A stretch of DNA of 64,000 nt from Cryobacterium mannosilyticum. Its GTDB lineage: Bacteria > Actinomycetota > Actinomycetes > Actinomycetales > Microbacteriaceae. This document shows, piece by piece, positions 6,846-14,981 of the stretch. The notes below the pieces were generated by a model that worked only from the letters and a program-made list of their open reading frames with translations, ran no database searches and was not told the DNA's origin. The stretch spans positions 1 through 64,000 of the forward strand of contig NZ_SOFM01000029.1 of the NCBI RefSeq assembly GCF_004402705.1, read 5' to 3'. Position 1 is the first letter of the stretch. The number at the start of each line of letters is the position of its first letter. The position numbers and the translations under genes are program-made.

Positions 6846-8500
6846 TCGGACTCCCACATCGGCACGCGCAGGCCGCGCTCGCGGGCCACCTCGTCGGCGC
6901 GCTCGTAGCCGGCGTCGACGTGTCGCATCACGCCGGTGCCCGGGTCGTTGGTGAGCACCCGCTCGATCTTCTCGGCGGCGAGCGGGGTGCCGTCGGCCAC
7001 GATGACCTGGCCGGCGTGGATGCTGCGGCCGATCCCGACGCCGCCGCCGTGGTGGATCGAGACCCAGGTGGCGCCCGACGCGGTGTTCAGCAGGGCGTTC
7101 AGCAGCGGCCAGTCCGCGATCGCGTCCGAGCCGTCCAACATCGCCTCGGTCTCCCGATAGGGCGAGGCGACCGAGCCGGAGTCGAGGTGGTCGCGGCCGA
7201 TCACGATCGGCGCGGAGAGTTCGCCGGAGGCGACCATCTCGTTGAACTTCAAGCCGGCCAGGTGGCGTTCCTTGTAGCCGAGCCAGCAGATCCGGGCCGG
7301 CAGACCCTCGAAGTGCACCAGGTCCTGCGCCTTGGTGATCCACCGGCGCAGGTGCTCGTCCTCCGGGAACAGCTCGAGGATGGCCTTGTCGGTGGCCGCG
7401 ATGTCCGCCGGGTCGCCGGAGAGCGCCACCCAGCGGAACGGTCCCTTGCCCTCGGCGAAGAGCGGGCGGATGTAGGCGGGCACGAACCCGGGGAACGCGA
7501 ACGCGCGGTCGCAGCCGCCCAGCTGCGCCTCGGCGCGGATGGAGTTGCCGTAGTCGAAGACCTCGGCGCCGGCATCCTGGAACCGGGCCATCGCCGTGAC
7601 CTGCTTGCTCATCGCGGCGCGTGCGCGCAGGGTGAACTCCTCCGGCTTCGCCGCGGCGTAGGCGTGCCATTCGGCCACGGTCACGCCCTCCGGCAGGTAG
7701 GACAGCGGGTCGTGCGCGCTGGTCTGGTCGGTGACGATGTCGATCGGCACCCTGCGGGCGAGCAACTCGGCGAACACGGTCGCGGCGTTGCCGACCAGGC
7801 CCACCGAGAGGGCGCGCTTCTCGGCCTTCGCCGCTAGCACGCGTTCGACGGCATCGTCGAGGTCGGTCGTGAGGCAGTCGAGGTAGCCGTGGTCGACCCG
7901 GCGCTGCAGCCGGGTCTCGTCGACGTCGACGATCAGCACGACGCCGTCGTTCATGGTGACGGCGAGCGGCTGCGCGCCGCCCATGCCGCCGGCCCCGCCG
8001 GTGAGGGTGAGGGTGCCGGCCAGGGTGCCGCCGAACCGCTTGGCGGCGACCGCGGCGAAGGTCTCATAGGTGCCCTGCAGGATGCCCTGGGTGCCGATGT
8101 AGATCCAGGAGCCGGCCGTCATCTGGCCGTACATGGTCAGGCCGAGCGCCTCGAGGCGGCGGAACTCCGGCCAGGTGGCCCAGTCGCCGACGAGGTTGGA
8201 GTTGGCGATGAGCACCCGCGGCGCCCACTCGTTGGTGCGGAACACGCCGACCGGCTTGCCGGACTGCACCAGCAGGGTCTCGTCCTTCTCCAGGGTCGTC
8301 AGGGTGCGCACGATCGCGTCGTAGGCCTCCCAGTTGCGGGCGGCCTTGCCCGTGCCGCCGTAGACGACGAGGTTCTCGGGATGCTCGGCAACCTCGGGGT
8401 CGAGGTTGTTCATGAGCATCCGGAGCGGGCCCTCTGTCTGCCAGCTCTTGGCGGTGAGGGTGGTGCCGCGCGCGGCGCGGACGGGACGGGATTCGTTCAT
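6842..8500 (-). CDS. hutU: Urocanate hydratase
   Basis: A 552-residue urocanase, the second step of histidine degradation, which adds water to urocanate using tightly bound NAD+. Strongly conserved text includes NNLDPEVAEHPENLVVYGGTG near the N-terminus (residues 31-51), TGGAGGMGGAQPLAV (NAD-binding, about residue 166), DQTSAHDPLSYLPEG and FDYGNSIR. Length is normal for the family. The ATG at 8500 is preceded by AGAGGA at a 7-nt distance. It follows the IclR gene after 83 bp with no obvious separate promoter, and is likely the first enzyme gene of the operon hutU-M20-hutF-hutI-hutD. Confidence 0.97.
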   Translation of the reverse strand: MNESRPVRAARGTTLTAKSWQTEGPLRMLMNNLDPEVAEHPENLVVYGGTGKAARNWEAYDAIVRTLTTLEKDETLLVQSGKPVGVFRTNEWAPRVLIANSNLVGDWATWPEFRRLEALGLTMYGQMTAGSWIYIGTQGILQGTYETFAAVAAKRFGGTLAGTLTLTGGAGGMGGAQPLAVTMNDGVVLIVDVDETRLQRRVDHGYLDCLTTDLDDAVERVLAAKAEKRALSVGLVGNAATVFAELLARRVPIDIVTDQTSAHDPLSYLPEGVTVAEWHAYAAAKPEEFTLRARAAMSKQVTAMARFQDAGAEVFDYGNSIRAEAQLGGCDRAFAFPGFVPAYIRPLFAEGKGPFRWVALSGDPADIAATDKAILELFPEDEHLRRWITKAQDLVHFEGLPARICWLGYKERHLAGLKFNEMVASGELSAPIVIGRDHLDSGSVASPYRETEAMLDGSDAIADWPLLNALLNTASGATWVSIHHGGGVGIGRSIHAGQVIVADGTPLAAEKIERVLTNDPGTGVMRHVDAGYERADEVARERGLRVPMWESE

Positions 8501-8583
8501 GACTGGTTCCTCTGGCTCGTGGCTGTTCTTGATGGGTGACGGTCGGGGGCTCGGCGGACCGGGCCGGCCAGTCGTGGTCGGGC

Positions 8584-9267
8584 TCAGGCGTGCTCGCGGG
8601 GTTCAGGCGGGGCCGGGGCGGTCTTGCCGAGCCCGGCCGACACGGTGCCTGCGGCGCGCACGAGCAGGGGACCGTATCGGTCGAGGTCGGCCGGGGTGAC
8701 CCGGTAGCTCGGGATGACGAGGCTGAGGGCGGCCACGACCCGCTGCTCGGAGCGGATCGGGGCGGCGATGGCCGTGACATCCGTTTCGACGCCGCGCTCG
8801 ACGACGACGTACCCGACCGCCGGGGTGTGCCCGGTGAGCACCTGGCCGACCGCGGACCGTTCGAGCGGCACGGTGCGGCCGACCCAGTTGGCGTGCCGCA
8901 CAGAGTGGGTGCCCGGGGCGATGGCGATGTAGAGGCTCGAACGGTCGTGGCCCTCCACGCTGAGATACGCGGACTCGCCGGTCAGGGCGACGAGGTCTTC
9001 CATGGCCTGCCTGGACAGGGTCACCAGCGACTCGCTGCTCAGCGACTGTGCCCCGAGCTGGATGATCCGGCTGCCCGGCCCGTAGCTTCCGTCGTCGCCG
9101 CGGCGCACGAAGCCGCGCGTCTCGAGGGTGCGCAGCAGACGAAGGGCGGTGCTGGGGGAGAGGTCGACGGCGCGCGAGCTCTCCGAGAGGGTCAGCCCGT
9201 CACCGTCGCAGATCACGGCGAGCAGGTCGAGCGCGCGCTCCACGGTGCGGGTGGACGACTCGGCCAT
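8584..9267 (-). CDS. IclR family transcriptional regulator (hut operon)
   Basis: A 227-residue IclR protein. Residues 1-65 form the winged helix (TRTVERALDLLAVICDGDGL, then LSPSTALRLLRTLETRGFV) and the remainder is the ligand-binding domain (SRQAMEDLVALTGESAYLSV, then GHTPAVGYVVVERGVETDV). It is the first gene of the minus-strand hut operon, so it probably controls hutUFI and itself in response to histidine or urocanate. This link is inferred from position. ATG 9267 follows GGGAG at good spacing. A second, different IclR gene at 16685 sits beside hutH. Confidence 0.88.
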   Translation of the reverse strand: MAESSTRTVERALDLLAVICDGDGLTLSESSRAVDLSPSTALRLLRTLETRGFVRRGDDGSYGPGSRIIQLGAQSLSSESLVTLSRQAMEDLVALTGESAYLSVEGHDRSSLYIAIAPGTHSVRHANWVGRTVPLERSAVGQVLTGHTPAVGYVVVERGVETDVTAIAAPIRSEQRVVAALSLVIPSYRVTPADLDRYGPLLVRAAGTVSAGLGKTAPAPPEPREHA

Positions 9268-9296
9268 GCTGCTCCCTTGCCTTGACTATTCCATTC

Positions 9297-9325
9297 AGTA
9301 AAACACGGATGCCACTGGCTGGCAA
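9297..9325 (-). promoter_or_regulatory. Candidate promoter of the iclR-hut operon
   Basis: On the minus strand TTGCCA (9320-9325) and TTTACT (9297-9302) are separated by 17 bp, a good SigA-type match, with the -10 box about 30 bp upstream of the IclR ATG. The overlapping TTTTACTGAATGGAA has weak dyad character and could be an autoregulatory IclR site. Confidence 0.45.
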
Positions 9326-9401
9326 TACTCATCGACCGGAGGGTGGCCGGAGAATGGCTGCGTTCCGATCGCGGTCCCAGCCGTGGGCGGGATAATCAGT
9401 C

Positions 9402-9794
9402 ATGACGACTAAGGCTCTGCTCGCCCTCGGGGCCGAGAAGTTCGTGCTCCTGACCACATTCCGCAAGACCGGCGACCCTGTGAAGACGCCGGTCTGGGTG
9501 GCCGTCGATGCCGACCGGTTGCTGGTGACGACGGCATCCTCCTCGGGCAAGGTCAAGCGGCTGCGGCATACCGCCCGGATCGAGCTCGCGGCGTGCAATG
9601 CGCCCGGGGTCGTGACGGACGCGGCGGTGACCGTCACTGCGCAGGCGGAGGTTCGCGCCGATGAGGCCACGATCGCCGCGCTCGAGGCGGCGTTGCTGGG
9701 CAAGTACGGTCTGGCCTACCGGGCGATCCGCAGTGCTCGGAGGCTGAGCGGTTCCGCGACGGAGTCGGTGGCCATCGTGATCACGCCCGCCTGA
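9402..9794 (+). CDS. PPOX-class F420-dependent split-barrel protein
   Basis: A 130-residue flavin-split-barrel protein of the PPOX-class F420 group common in actinobacteria. Visible signatures are LLALGAEKFVLLTTFRKTGD at the N-terminus, TPVWVAVDADRLLVTTASSS, and KVKRLRHTARIELAACNAPG, the pattern for cofactor contacts in F420/flavin deazaflavin reductases. The substrate is unknown. It is transcribed alone, divergent from the hut operon (intergenic 134 bp) and convergent with the M23 peptidase gene 24 bp away. The only ATG near the start, 9402, is accepted. Confidence 0.8.
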   Translation: MTTKALLALGAEKFVLLTTFRKTGDPVKTPVWVAVDADRLLVTTASSSGKVKRLRHTARIELAACNAPGVVTDAAVTVTAQAEVRADEATIAALEAALLGKYGLAYRAIRSARRLSGSATESVAIVITPA

Positions 9795-9818
9795 CCGGCG
9801 CCGGCTGCGGTCGGTCGG

Positions 9819-11525
9819 TCAGTTGCCGACGTTCACGCCGCGCTGGGCCATGAACGGCATGGCGTCGACGGCGGTCCCGTCGATCCTGACCTCGAAGTGC
9901 AGGTGGCAGCCGGTCGAGGCGCCGGTGCTGCCCACCCCGGCGATCACCTGGCCGGCACTCACCCGATCGCCGACACCGACCAGGATCTCCCCGGCGGCGA
10001 TGTGTGCGTAGCCGGTCTCGATGCCGTTGCCGTGGTCGAGCAGGATCCAGTTGCCGTAGGTGCCCAGCGCGCCGGCGGACTCGACGATGCCGTCGGTCGC
10101 CGCGTAGATGGCCGCGTCGCAGCCGGCGCCGATGTCGGTGCCGCGGTGGAAGTCGCTCACCCCGGGCACCGGGTGCACGAGACGCGGTCCGAATGAGTCG
10201 GTGATGCGCCCGGCGGCCGGCTTGGCCCAACCCTGGTCGCTGAGACGCCCGGTGTCGGCAACCGGTGGAATCGCCGGGAGCGGTCTCAGCTCGCTCACCA
10301 CGGCGGCGGCCGGGGTGGTCAGGGCGAGGGCGGCGAGGTCGGCGGATGCCGCGTCGACGTCGGCCTGCGCCACCTGGACGGCAGCGAGGGTGTCGGCGAC
10401 CGGGACCGCAGCCATCACGGCCTGGGCCGCGTCATCCTGTTTCGCCAGCGATTGCTCGCGCTCGGTGTCGGCGGCGACCCGCGCGCGCACCTCGTCCAGG
10501 TTCGCGGTGAGCCTGGACAGGGCGTCGAGCGTGCCGAGCTGGAAGAGCAGATCGCGTCCGGCCGTGTCGTCGAACAGCACGTCGACGGTGGCCGTGCCGG
10601 ATTGCTGCATCAGCCCCCGGACGAGCATCGCCAGCACCCGGCGGGACGCGTCGGCCGTGGTGACCGCTTTCTCCCTCAGCGCGTGCACGAGGTCGGCCCG
10701 GCTGGCGGCGGCCTCGTAGTCGGCCTTGGCTGAGGCGTAGGCGAGATTCGCCTTACCCAGGATGGTCCGTGCAGCGCCCAGCTGGGCCTGGGCCGTTGCG
10801 ACGGCGGCGGCGTGGGGTGCGGAGGCGGCGGCGAAGGCTGCGGCGGAGGCTCGTTCAGTCGCGGCCCGGGCGGCGCGGGCTGCGTTGGCGGCCGCGGCGG
10901 CGGCGGCTTGCCGTGCGGCGGTGGACACCTTCGGTGCCGTTGGGCCGAAGACCTGTGGAGGCTCCGGAGCCGCGACCGTCGGGGTCGGGGTGGGCGTCGG
11001 CGCCGACGTCGGGGTGGGCGTGGCAGTGGGGGTGGGGTCCGGTGTCGGTGTGGGGTCCGGTGTCGGTGTCGGTGACGGGGTGGGGTCGGGCGTGGGGGCG
11101 GGGTCGGGCGCAGGATCCGGAGTCGTCACGACGGGAGTCGGCGTGGGGGCGGGCGCAGGGGCGGGTGCGGGAATTGGCGCGGGCGCAGGTTCGGGCGCTG
11201 GCGCTGGCGCCGGTGCGGGGGCGGGTGCCGGTGCGGGCGCGGGAGCGGGCTCGGGCGCGGGTGCTGTCGCTGGTGCTGGCGCTGGTGCTGGCGCTGGTTC
11301 GGGCGCTGGTGCCGGTGCGGGTGCCGGTGCCGGATCCGAGGCCGGAAGGGGGGCGGGGGTCTCCACCGCGACCACGGTTTGCCCATCATCGGCGTGCGCC
11401 GACGTCGGTACGCCCACGATCGCCAGCGCGACGATCACGATCGACGCAAGCGGGAGCGCCAATCGCCGGGACCGATGCGGGTTTCCGGGGCGACTGGTTC
11501 GACGAACACTTCGTAGTGAGCTCAT
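9819..11525 (-). CDS. Secreted M23 metallopeptidase with Pro/Ala stalk
   Basis: A 568-residue exported cell-wall peptidase. A signal peptide occupies about residues 1-45 (basic start, then LALPLASIVIVALAIVGVPT, cut near AHA). Residues about 55-200 are a low-complexity Pro-Ala-Glu then Pro-Thr tract, likely a wall-spanning stalk. Residues about 205-395 are Ala-rich helix, probably coiled coil, as in EnvC/NlpD-like activators. The C-terminal M23 domain (about 440-565) has SDFHRGTDIGAGCDAA and the HLHFEV ligand pair (near 541), so it may cleave peptidoglycan cross-bridges. A TTG codon exists upstream at 11537, but ATG 11525 gives the normal signal peptide. The tract is built of GC-rich repeats that look like other frames on the plus strand. 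Confidence 0.9.
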   Translation of the reverse strand: MSSLRSVRRTSRPGNPHRSRRLALPLASIVIVALAIVGVPTSAHADDGQTVVAVETPAPLPASDPAPAPAPAPAPEPAPAPAPAPATAPAPEPAPAPAPAPAPAPAPAPAPEPAPAPIPAPAPAPAPTPTPVVTTPDPAPDPAPTPDPTPSPTPTPDPTPTPDPTPTATPTPTSAPTPTPTPTVAAPEPPQVFGPTAPKVSTAARQAAAAAAANAARAARAATERASAAAFAAASAPHAAAVATAQAQLGAARTILGKANLAYASAKADYEAAASRADLVHALREKAVTTADASRRVLAMLVRGLMQQSGTATVDVLFDDTAGRDLLFQLGTLDALSRLTANLDEVRARVAADTEREQSLAKQDDAAQAVMAAVPVADTLAAVQVAQADVDAASADLAALALTTPAAAVVSELRPLPAIPPVADTGRLSDQGWAKPAAGRITDSFGPRLVHPVPGVSDFHRGTDIGAGCDAAIYAATDGIVESAGALGTYGNWILLDHGNGIETGYAHIAAGEILVGVGDRVSAGQVIAGVGSTGASTGCHLHFEVRIDGTAVDAMPFMAQRGVNVGN

Positions 11526-11668
11526 GAGCCTATGCAATCCATGTTCGGGTAATGGACAGCCAGATGGAACGGGTCAGCGTCCGGCCATCATTACACGCGC
11601 GGGCGGGGGGCACAAGCATCCGGTTGCGCGGGCCGGGAGGTGCGGGCTGGGGCGCCGGGGAGGCCATC

Positions 11669-12637
11669 TCAGACCGCCACGAGGGCGCGACGCAGGAACG
11701 AATCGATCACCAGGCCGGCCTCCCGGAGTGATTCGGAGGCGAGCGACGCCGGCGACGCCGCAGTCCCATTCGGCGCTCCGGCGTGGTGGAGCCGATCGTG
11801 CAGCAGGAGCAGCGCGGAGAGGACGTCGGAGAGCTCACCGTCGGCGGTGGCGTGCAGCATCCTGACCTGGGCATGGCGGAGGTCGGGACCGGGCGCGCAG
11901 CCCAATTCTCGGTCCAGGATCCGGCGGAATCGGTCGAATGCCGCGAGGCCGTCGGCCGGCCGGCCGGACAGCTCCAGTCCCAGGATCAGGGCGGTCCAGG
12001 CGCGCTCGTTCAGCGGGTCGCCGTCGGCGGCCTGGCCGGCCCAGCCCACCGCTTCCCCCGGCCGGAAGAGGGCAGAGGCGGACTCCGCGGCGATGATCCT
12101 CGCTTCGGTGACCCGGGCAGCGTGGCGGGAACGTTCATCGGCAGCCCAGGCGGGCAGCAGTTCGCTGCCGAGCAGCGGCCCGACCGCCAGGCCGAGGGCC
12201 TCGCTCAGCAACGGAAGGGCATCCGCCGCTCCGGAATGCTGGGCGAGGCGGAGCAGCGTGTCGAACCGATCAAGGTCAAGGTCGACCAGGGCCTTGTCCA
12301 TGACGTAGCCGCCGTTGACCGTCTGCAGTGGACCGCGCTTGCCGGCGCCCGGCTGCAGGTTCCGGCGCAACACGCAGACGTAGCTTTCCAGGGTGGGCTG
12401 CGCTTCAACGGGCGGGTTGCCTCCCCAGAGCAGGTCGATCAGGTGCTCCTTGGATACCGGAGTCCCCAACTGGAGCAGCAGGATTTCGAGGATCTGCCGG
12501 GGCTTGGGTCCGCCAAGGTGATGGGCGCCGAGGACGGCGCCGCCCCGGCAGACTCGCAGGTTGCCGAGGATCTGGATGGTGACGCGGCCGGGAGGTGTGT
12601 CGAATGTTGGCCCGGATGAGCCATGGGTTCTTTCCAT
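11669..12637 (-). CDS. SARP/AfsR-type regulator with BTAD domain
   Basis: A 322-residue transcription activator-like protein. An OmpR-type winged helix lies at about residues 17-110 (VTIQILGNLRVCRGG, then PKPRQILEILLLQLGTPVSK, LIDLLWGGNPP, LESYVCVLRRNLQPG), and a bacterial transcriptional activation domain follows (about 117-265, DLDRFDTLLRLAQ to LELSGRPADGLAAFDRFRR). No ATPase or TPR part follows, so it is a small SARP. I chose ATG 12637 because GGAGG (complement of 12643-12647) stands 5 nt before it; the frame is open to a GTG at 12775. It lies downstream of a histidine kinase and response regulator on the same strand, suggesting one regulatory unit. Target genes are unknown. Confidence 0.82.
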   Translation of the reverse strand: MERTHGSSGPTFDTPPGRVTIQILGNLRVCRGGAVLGAHHLGGPKPRQILEILLLQLGTPVSKEHLIDLLWGGNPPVEAQPTLESYVCVLRRNLQPGAGKRGPLQTVNGGYVMDKALVDLDLDRFDTLLRLAQHSGAADALPLLSEALGLAVGPLLGSELLPAWAADERSRHAARVTEARIIAAESASALFRPGEAVGWAGQAADGDPLNERAWTALILGLELSGRPADGLAAFDRFRRILDRELGCAPGPDLRHAQVRMLHATADGELSDVLSALLLLHDRLHHAGAPNGTAASPASLASESLREAGLVIDSFLRRALVAV

Positions 12638-12777
12638 GACGGCCTCCAATAGCGGATTGGCTTCCAGACTGCCGACCATGTCGATCGTGAGTAAGCCGCA
12701 GGTGAGGGATGCCCGGCTCCCCAAAATTCGGGGGTCGCGGATTCGGCCGATCTGCGGCATCGTCAGGGCCGGCACGG

Positions 12778-14115
12778 CTAGACCCGCGGGAGGGTGGCCA
12801 CGACGGTGGTGCCCTCGCCCATCCGAGAGGTGATGACAAGGTCACCACCGACCACCCGCACGGTGTCCCGCATGATCCGGAGGCCCAGATGACCGTCGGG
12901 CGACGGGCTGTCCGGATCGAAGCCGCGCCCGTTGTCGCGCACCGTCAGCGTGGTGCGATCCTTGTTCTGCACGAGCGCGAGCTCGACGACGCAGGCGCCG
13001 GCGTGCTTGACCGTGTTGGCGAGGGCCTCCCTGGCCACGCGGTACAGCATCGCGGCCCGGTCCCGGTCGAGTTCGATTCGTTCGGGCAGCGAGACGATGG
13101 CCTCGATTCCCTGGCCGGCGAGAGGCGCGGTGAGTCCGAGCAGGGCCTTGGTCAGGCCCAGCAGCGCGAAGTCGGGCGGATACAGCTCGGTCGTCATTCC
13201 GCGGAGGGTGCCGAGGTTGCGCTGCAGGATCGAGCGGGCGCGGCCGAAGAGTGGGCGTTCTCCCGGCGGCCCGTGCGTTTCTTCCGCCGCGAAGGCGTAG
13301 GAGAGACCGGCCAGGTCCTGGATGACCTCATCGTGCAGTTCGCGGGCGATCCGCCTTCGTTCGTAATCCGAGGCCGCGATGGCGTGCTGGAGCAGCCGCC
13401 GACGGGATGCCTGGTCGGCCTGGATGCGTCGGGCCAGCCTGGTCGCGGGCAGGAGCTGTGCGAACTGTAGCGCGAACAGCGACAATGCGAAGACCGGGGT
13501 GATCTCCTCGGTCAGAGCCAGTTGCTCCTCCCGCACTGCCTCATCATCGAAGTAGGCCTCGAACATGATCGGCCGGCCTGCGGCATCCGCCGAGCGTACA
13601 TTGATCTCCACCAACTCGCCCAGGGCGTAGTCCTGCTCGTTGTCGGCCTCGCGCTGGGTGCCGAACGACGCGCGCTCCGCACCCCCGGCCAGCAGGTCGG
13701 TGCTCCAGCGGGGAAGCGGGAAGCTGCGTCCGATCAGCGACGGCAGGTCGGAGTAGATGATCCGCCCGTTTGGGTCCCACACCTTCACCCGCACGATGTA
13801 GCCCTCGGCCAGCCAGGGTGCGAGCGTGCGGGTGAGAATGCGCAGGGCGGCGGGTTCGCCGGCGCGGAGCTGCTCCGTGATGAGAGGGGCGACCGTGCGG
13901 TCGGCGAGCTCCTGGGTGTGCTCGGTGGCGGACGCGAGGATGTGGCGCTCCGCCTGGCCACGGATCCAGAGCGCCACCGGCACGGAGATCGCCACCAGGG
14001 TGAGGAGTCCGATGAGCAGGAAGCGGGTGACCGCCGCGCGCACCTCGGAGCGCTCGGTTGACCTCCCGTCGCCCAGGAGCGATGGGTCGGCAGCCAGGGT
14101 CGTCGGCCTAGACAT
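12778..14115 (-). CDS. Sensor histidine kinase (HisKA_3, NarL-type partner)
   Basis: A 445-residue membrane kinase. It has a first membrane helix at about residues 30-50 (FLLIGLLTLVAISVPVALWI), an extracytoplasmic sensor region to about 212, a second helix near 215-235, then the HisKA_3 box ARELHDEVIQDLAGL with the phosphorylated His near 261 and a HATPase domain (REALANTVKHAGA, DNGRGFDPDS, GEGTTVVATLP). The sensed signal is unknown; the sensor has a VRVKVWDPNGRIIYSD motif reminiscent of dCache/sCache folds. ATG 14115 lies 17 nt after the response regulator stop. Although the frame is open upstream, that part overlaps the response regulator and has no homology. Confidence 0.88.
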   Translation of the reverse strand: MSRPTTLAADPSLLGDGRSTERSEVRAAVTRFLLIGLLTLVAISVPVALWIRGQAERHILASATEHTQELADRTVAPLITEQLRAGEPAALRILTRTLAPWLAEGYIVRVKVWDPNGRIIYSDLPSLIGRSFPLPRWSTDLLAGGAERASFGTQREADNEQDYALGELVEINVRSADAAGRPIMFEAYFDDEAVREEQLALTEEITPVFALSLFALQFAQLLPATRLARRIQADQASRRRLLQHAIAASDYERRRIARELHDEVIQDLAGLSYAFAAEETHGPPGERPLFGRARSILQRNLGTLRGMTTELYPPDFALLGLTKALLGLTAPLAGQGIEAIVSLPERIELDRDRAAMLYRVAREALANTVKHAGACVVELALVQNKDRTTLTVRDNGRGFDPDSPSPDGHLGLRIMRDTVRVVGGDLVITSRMGEGTTVVATLPRV

Positions 14116-14132
14116 TCCCCGGCGCCGTCGGC

Positions 14133-14780
14133 TCAGACACGTTCGTTCACCCCGACCAGGCCGAGCCGAGTGGCGCTCACGACCGCCTCGAGTTGGGAAT
14201 GCACCTCGAGCTTCGCGAGGATGGACTTCACGTAGCCACGGCAGGTGTTCTCGGAGATCCCGAGGGTCAGGGCATTGGCCCGCACGTCGTTTCCCCGGGC
14301 CATCAGGTGCAGCACCTCGAGCTCGCGCCGGGTGAGGGCTTGCACGGCGGGGTTGTACTCGTGCAGACGCCACTGCGCACTCAGTTGCGCGACCAGCGAC
14401 GGGTGCACCATGAATCCGCCGACCCTGGCGTGGCGCAAGGTGTCCAGCATTCCGATCAGTGACCCGTCCTTCGGCAGGAACGCGCACACCCCGATCGAGG
14501 CCGCCCGTTCGAGGATTTCCGGGGTGGGATCGCCCGTGAGCATCACGATCCGGGTGGCGGGAGCCTGGGCCAGGATCAGGGCGGCGACGCTCAGGCCGCT
14601 TTCGTCCGGCAGGTGGTAGTCCAACACGACGAGGTCCGGCCGCAGCGTGTCGCACAGCTCGATCGCCCGGCGGCCGTTGTTCGCCGAACCGACCGTGCAC
14701 AGGTCCGCTTCGCGATCGAGAGCCTCGGCCAGGAGCTCTGCGAAAGTATTGTGATCGTCGACGATGAGGATCCGGATCAT
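14133..14780 (-). CDS. LuxR/NarL-type response regulator
   Basis: A 215-residue response regulator. The receiver domain has the acidic pair VDDHN, phospho-accepting Asp in LVVLDYHLPD (about residue 54), Thr in MLTGD and Lys in FLPKDGS. The C-terminal LuxR helix-turn-helix (about 148-210) reads LTRRELEVLHLMARGNDVRA then ISENTCRGYVKSILAKLEVH. It is the first gene of the RR-HK pair and has a strong AAGGAG site just before ATG 14780. The promoter should lie in the 201-bp gap up to hutH (14781-14981), where I see no clear boxes. Confidence 0.92.
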   Translation of the reverse strand: MIRILIVDDHNTFAELLAEALDREADLCTVGSANNGRRAIELCDTLRPDLVVLDYHLPDESGLSVAALILAQAPATRIVMLTGDPTPEILERAASIGVCAFLPKDGSLIGMLDTLRHARVGGFMVHPSLVAQLSAQWRLHEYNPAVQALTRRELEVLHLMARGNDVRANALTLGISENTCRGYVKSILAKLEVHSQLEAVVSATRLGLVGVNERV

Positions 14781-14981
14781 GTCACTCCTTGGGCGGGGAG
14801 TCGGTGGCGCGGTTCACGTCACTGGGTTTCTCCGGCGCGCCCGGATTCGGGGCCGGGCGGCCGGTGGTGAGCTTCATTATGCGCCCGGTTCGCGGTGCGG
14901 TCCACGCTCGCGCCCGCCCCCGTTCAGGGACTAGCGGAGGGTCCGTTCTGGTGCAGTCGTGCCGATTTCCGCCCGCTGGAC

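Noticed and set aside
5625..7670. Apparent 681-residue fusion including the M20 enzyme
   Set aside because: The extra part overlaps hutU in another frame; GTG 6845 gives the normal family length and 4-nt overlap.
10762..11865. Gly-Val-Gly-Ala-rich open frame on the plus strand, elastin-like
   Set aside because: It is the complement of the Pro/Ala-rich stalk of the M23 peptidase, which has a signal peptide and catalytic domain in frame.
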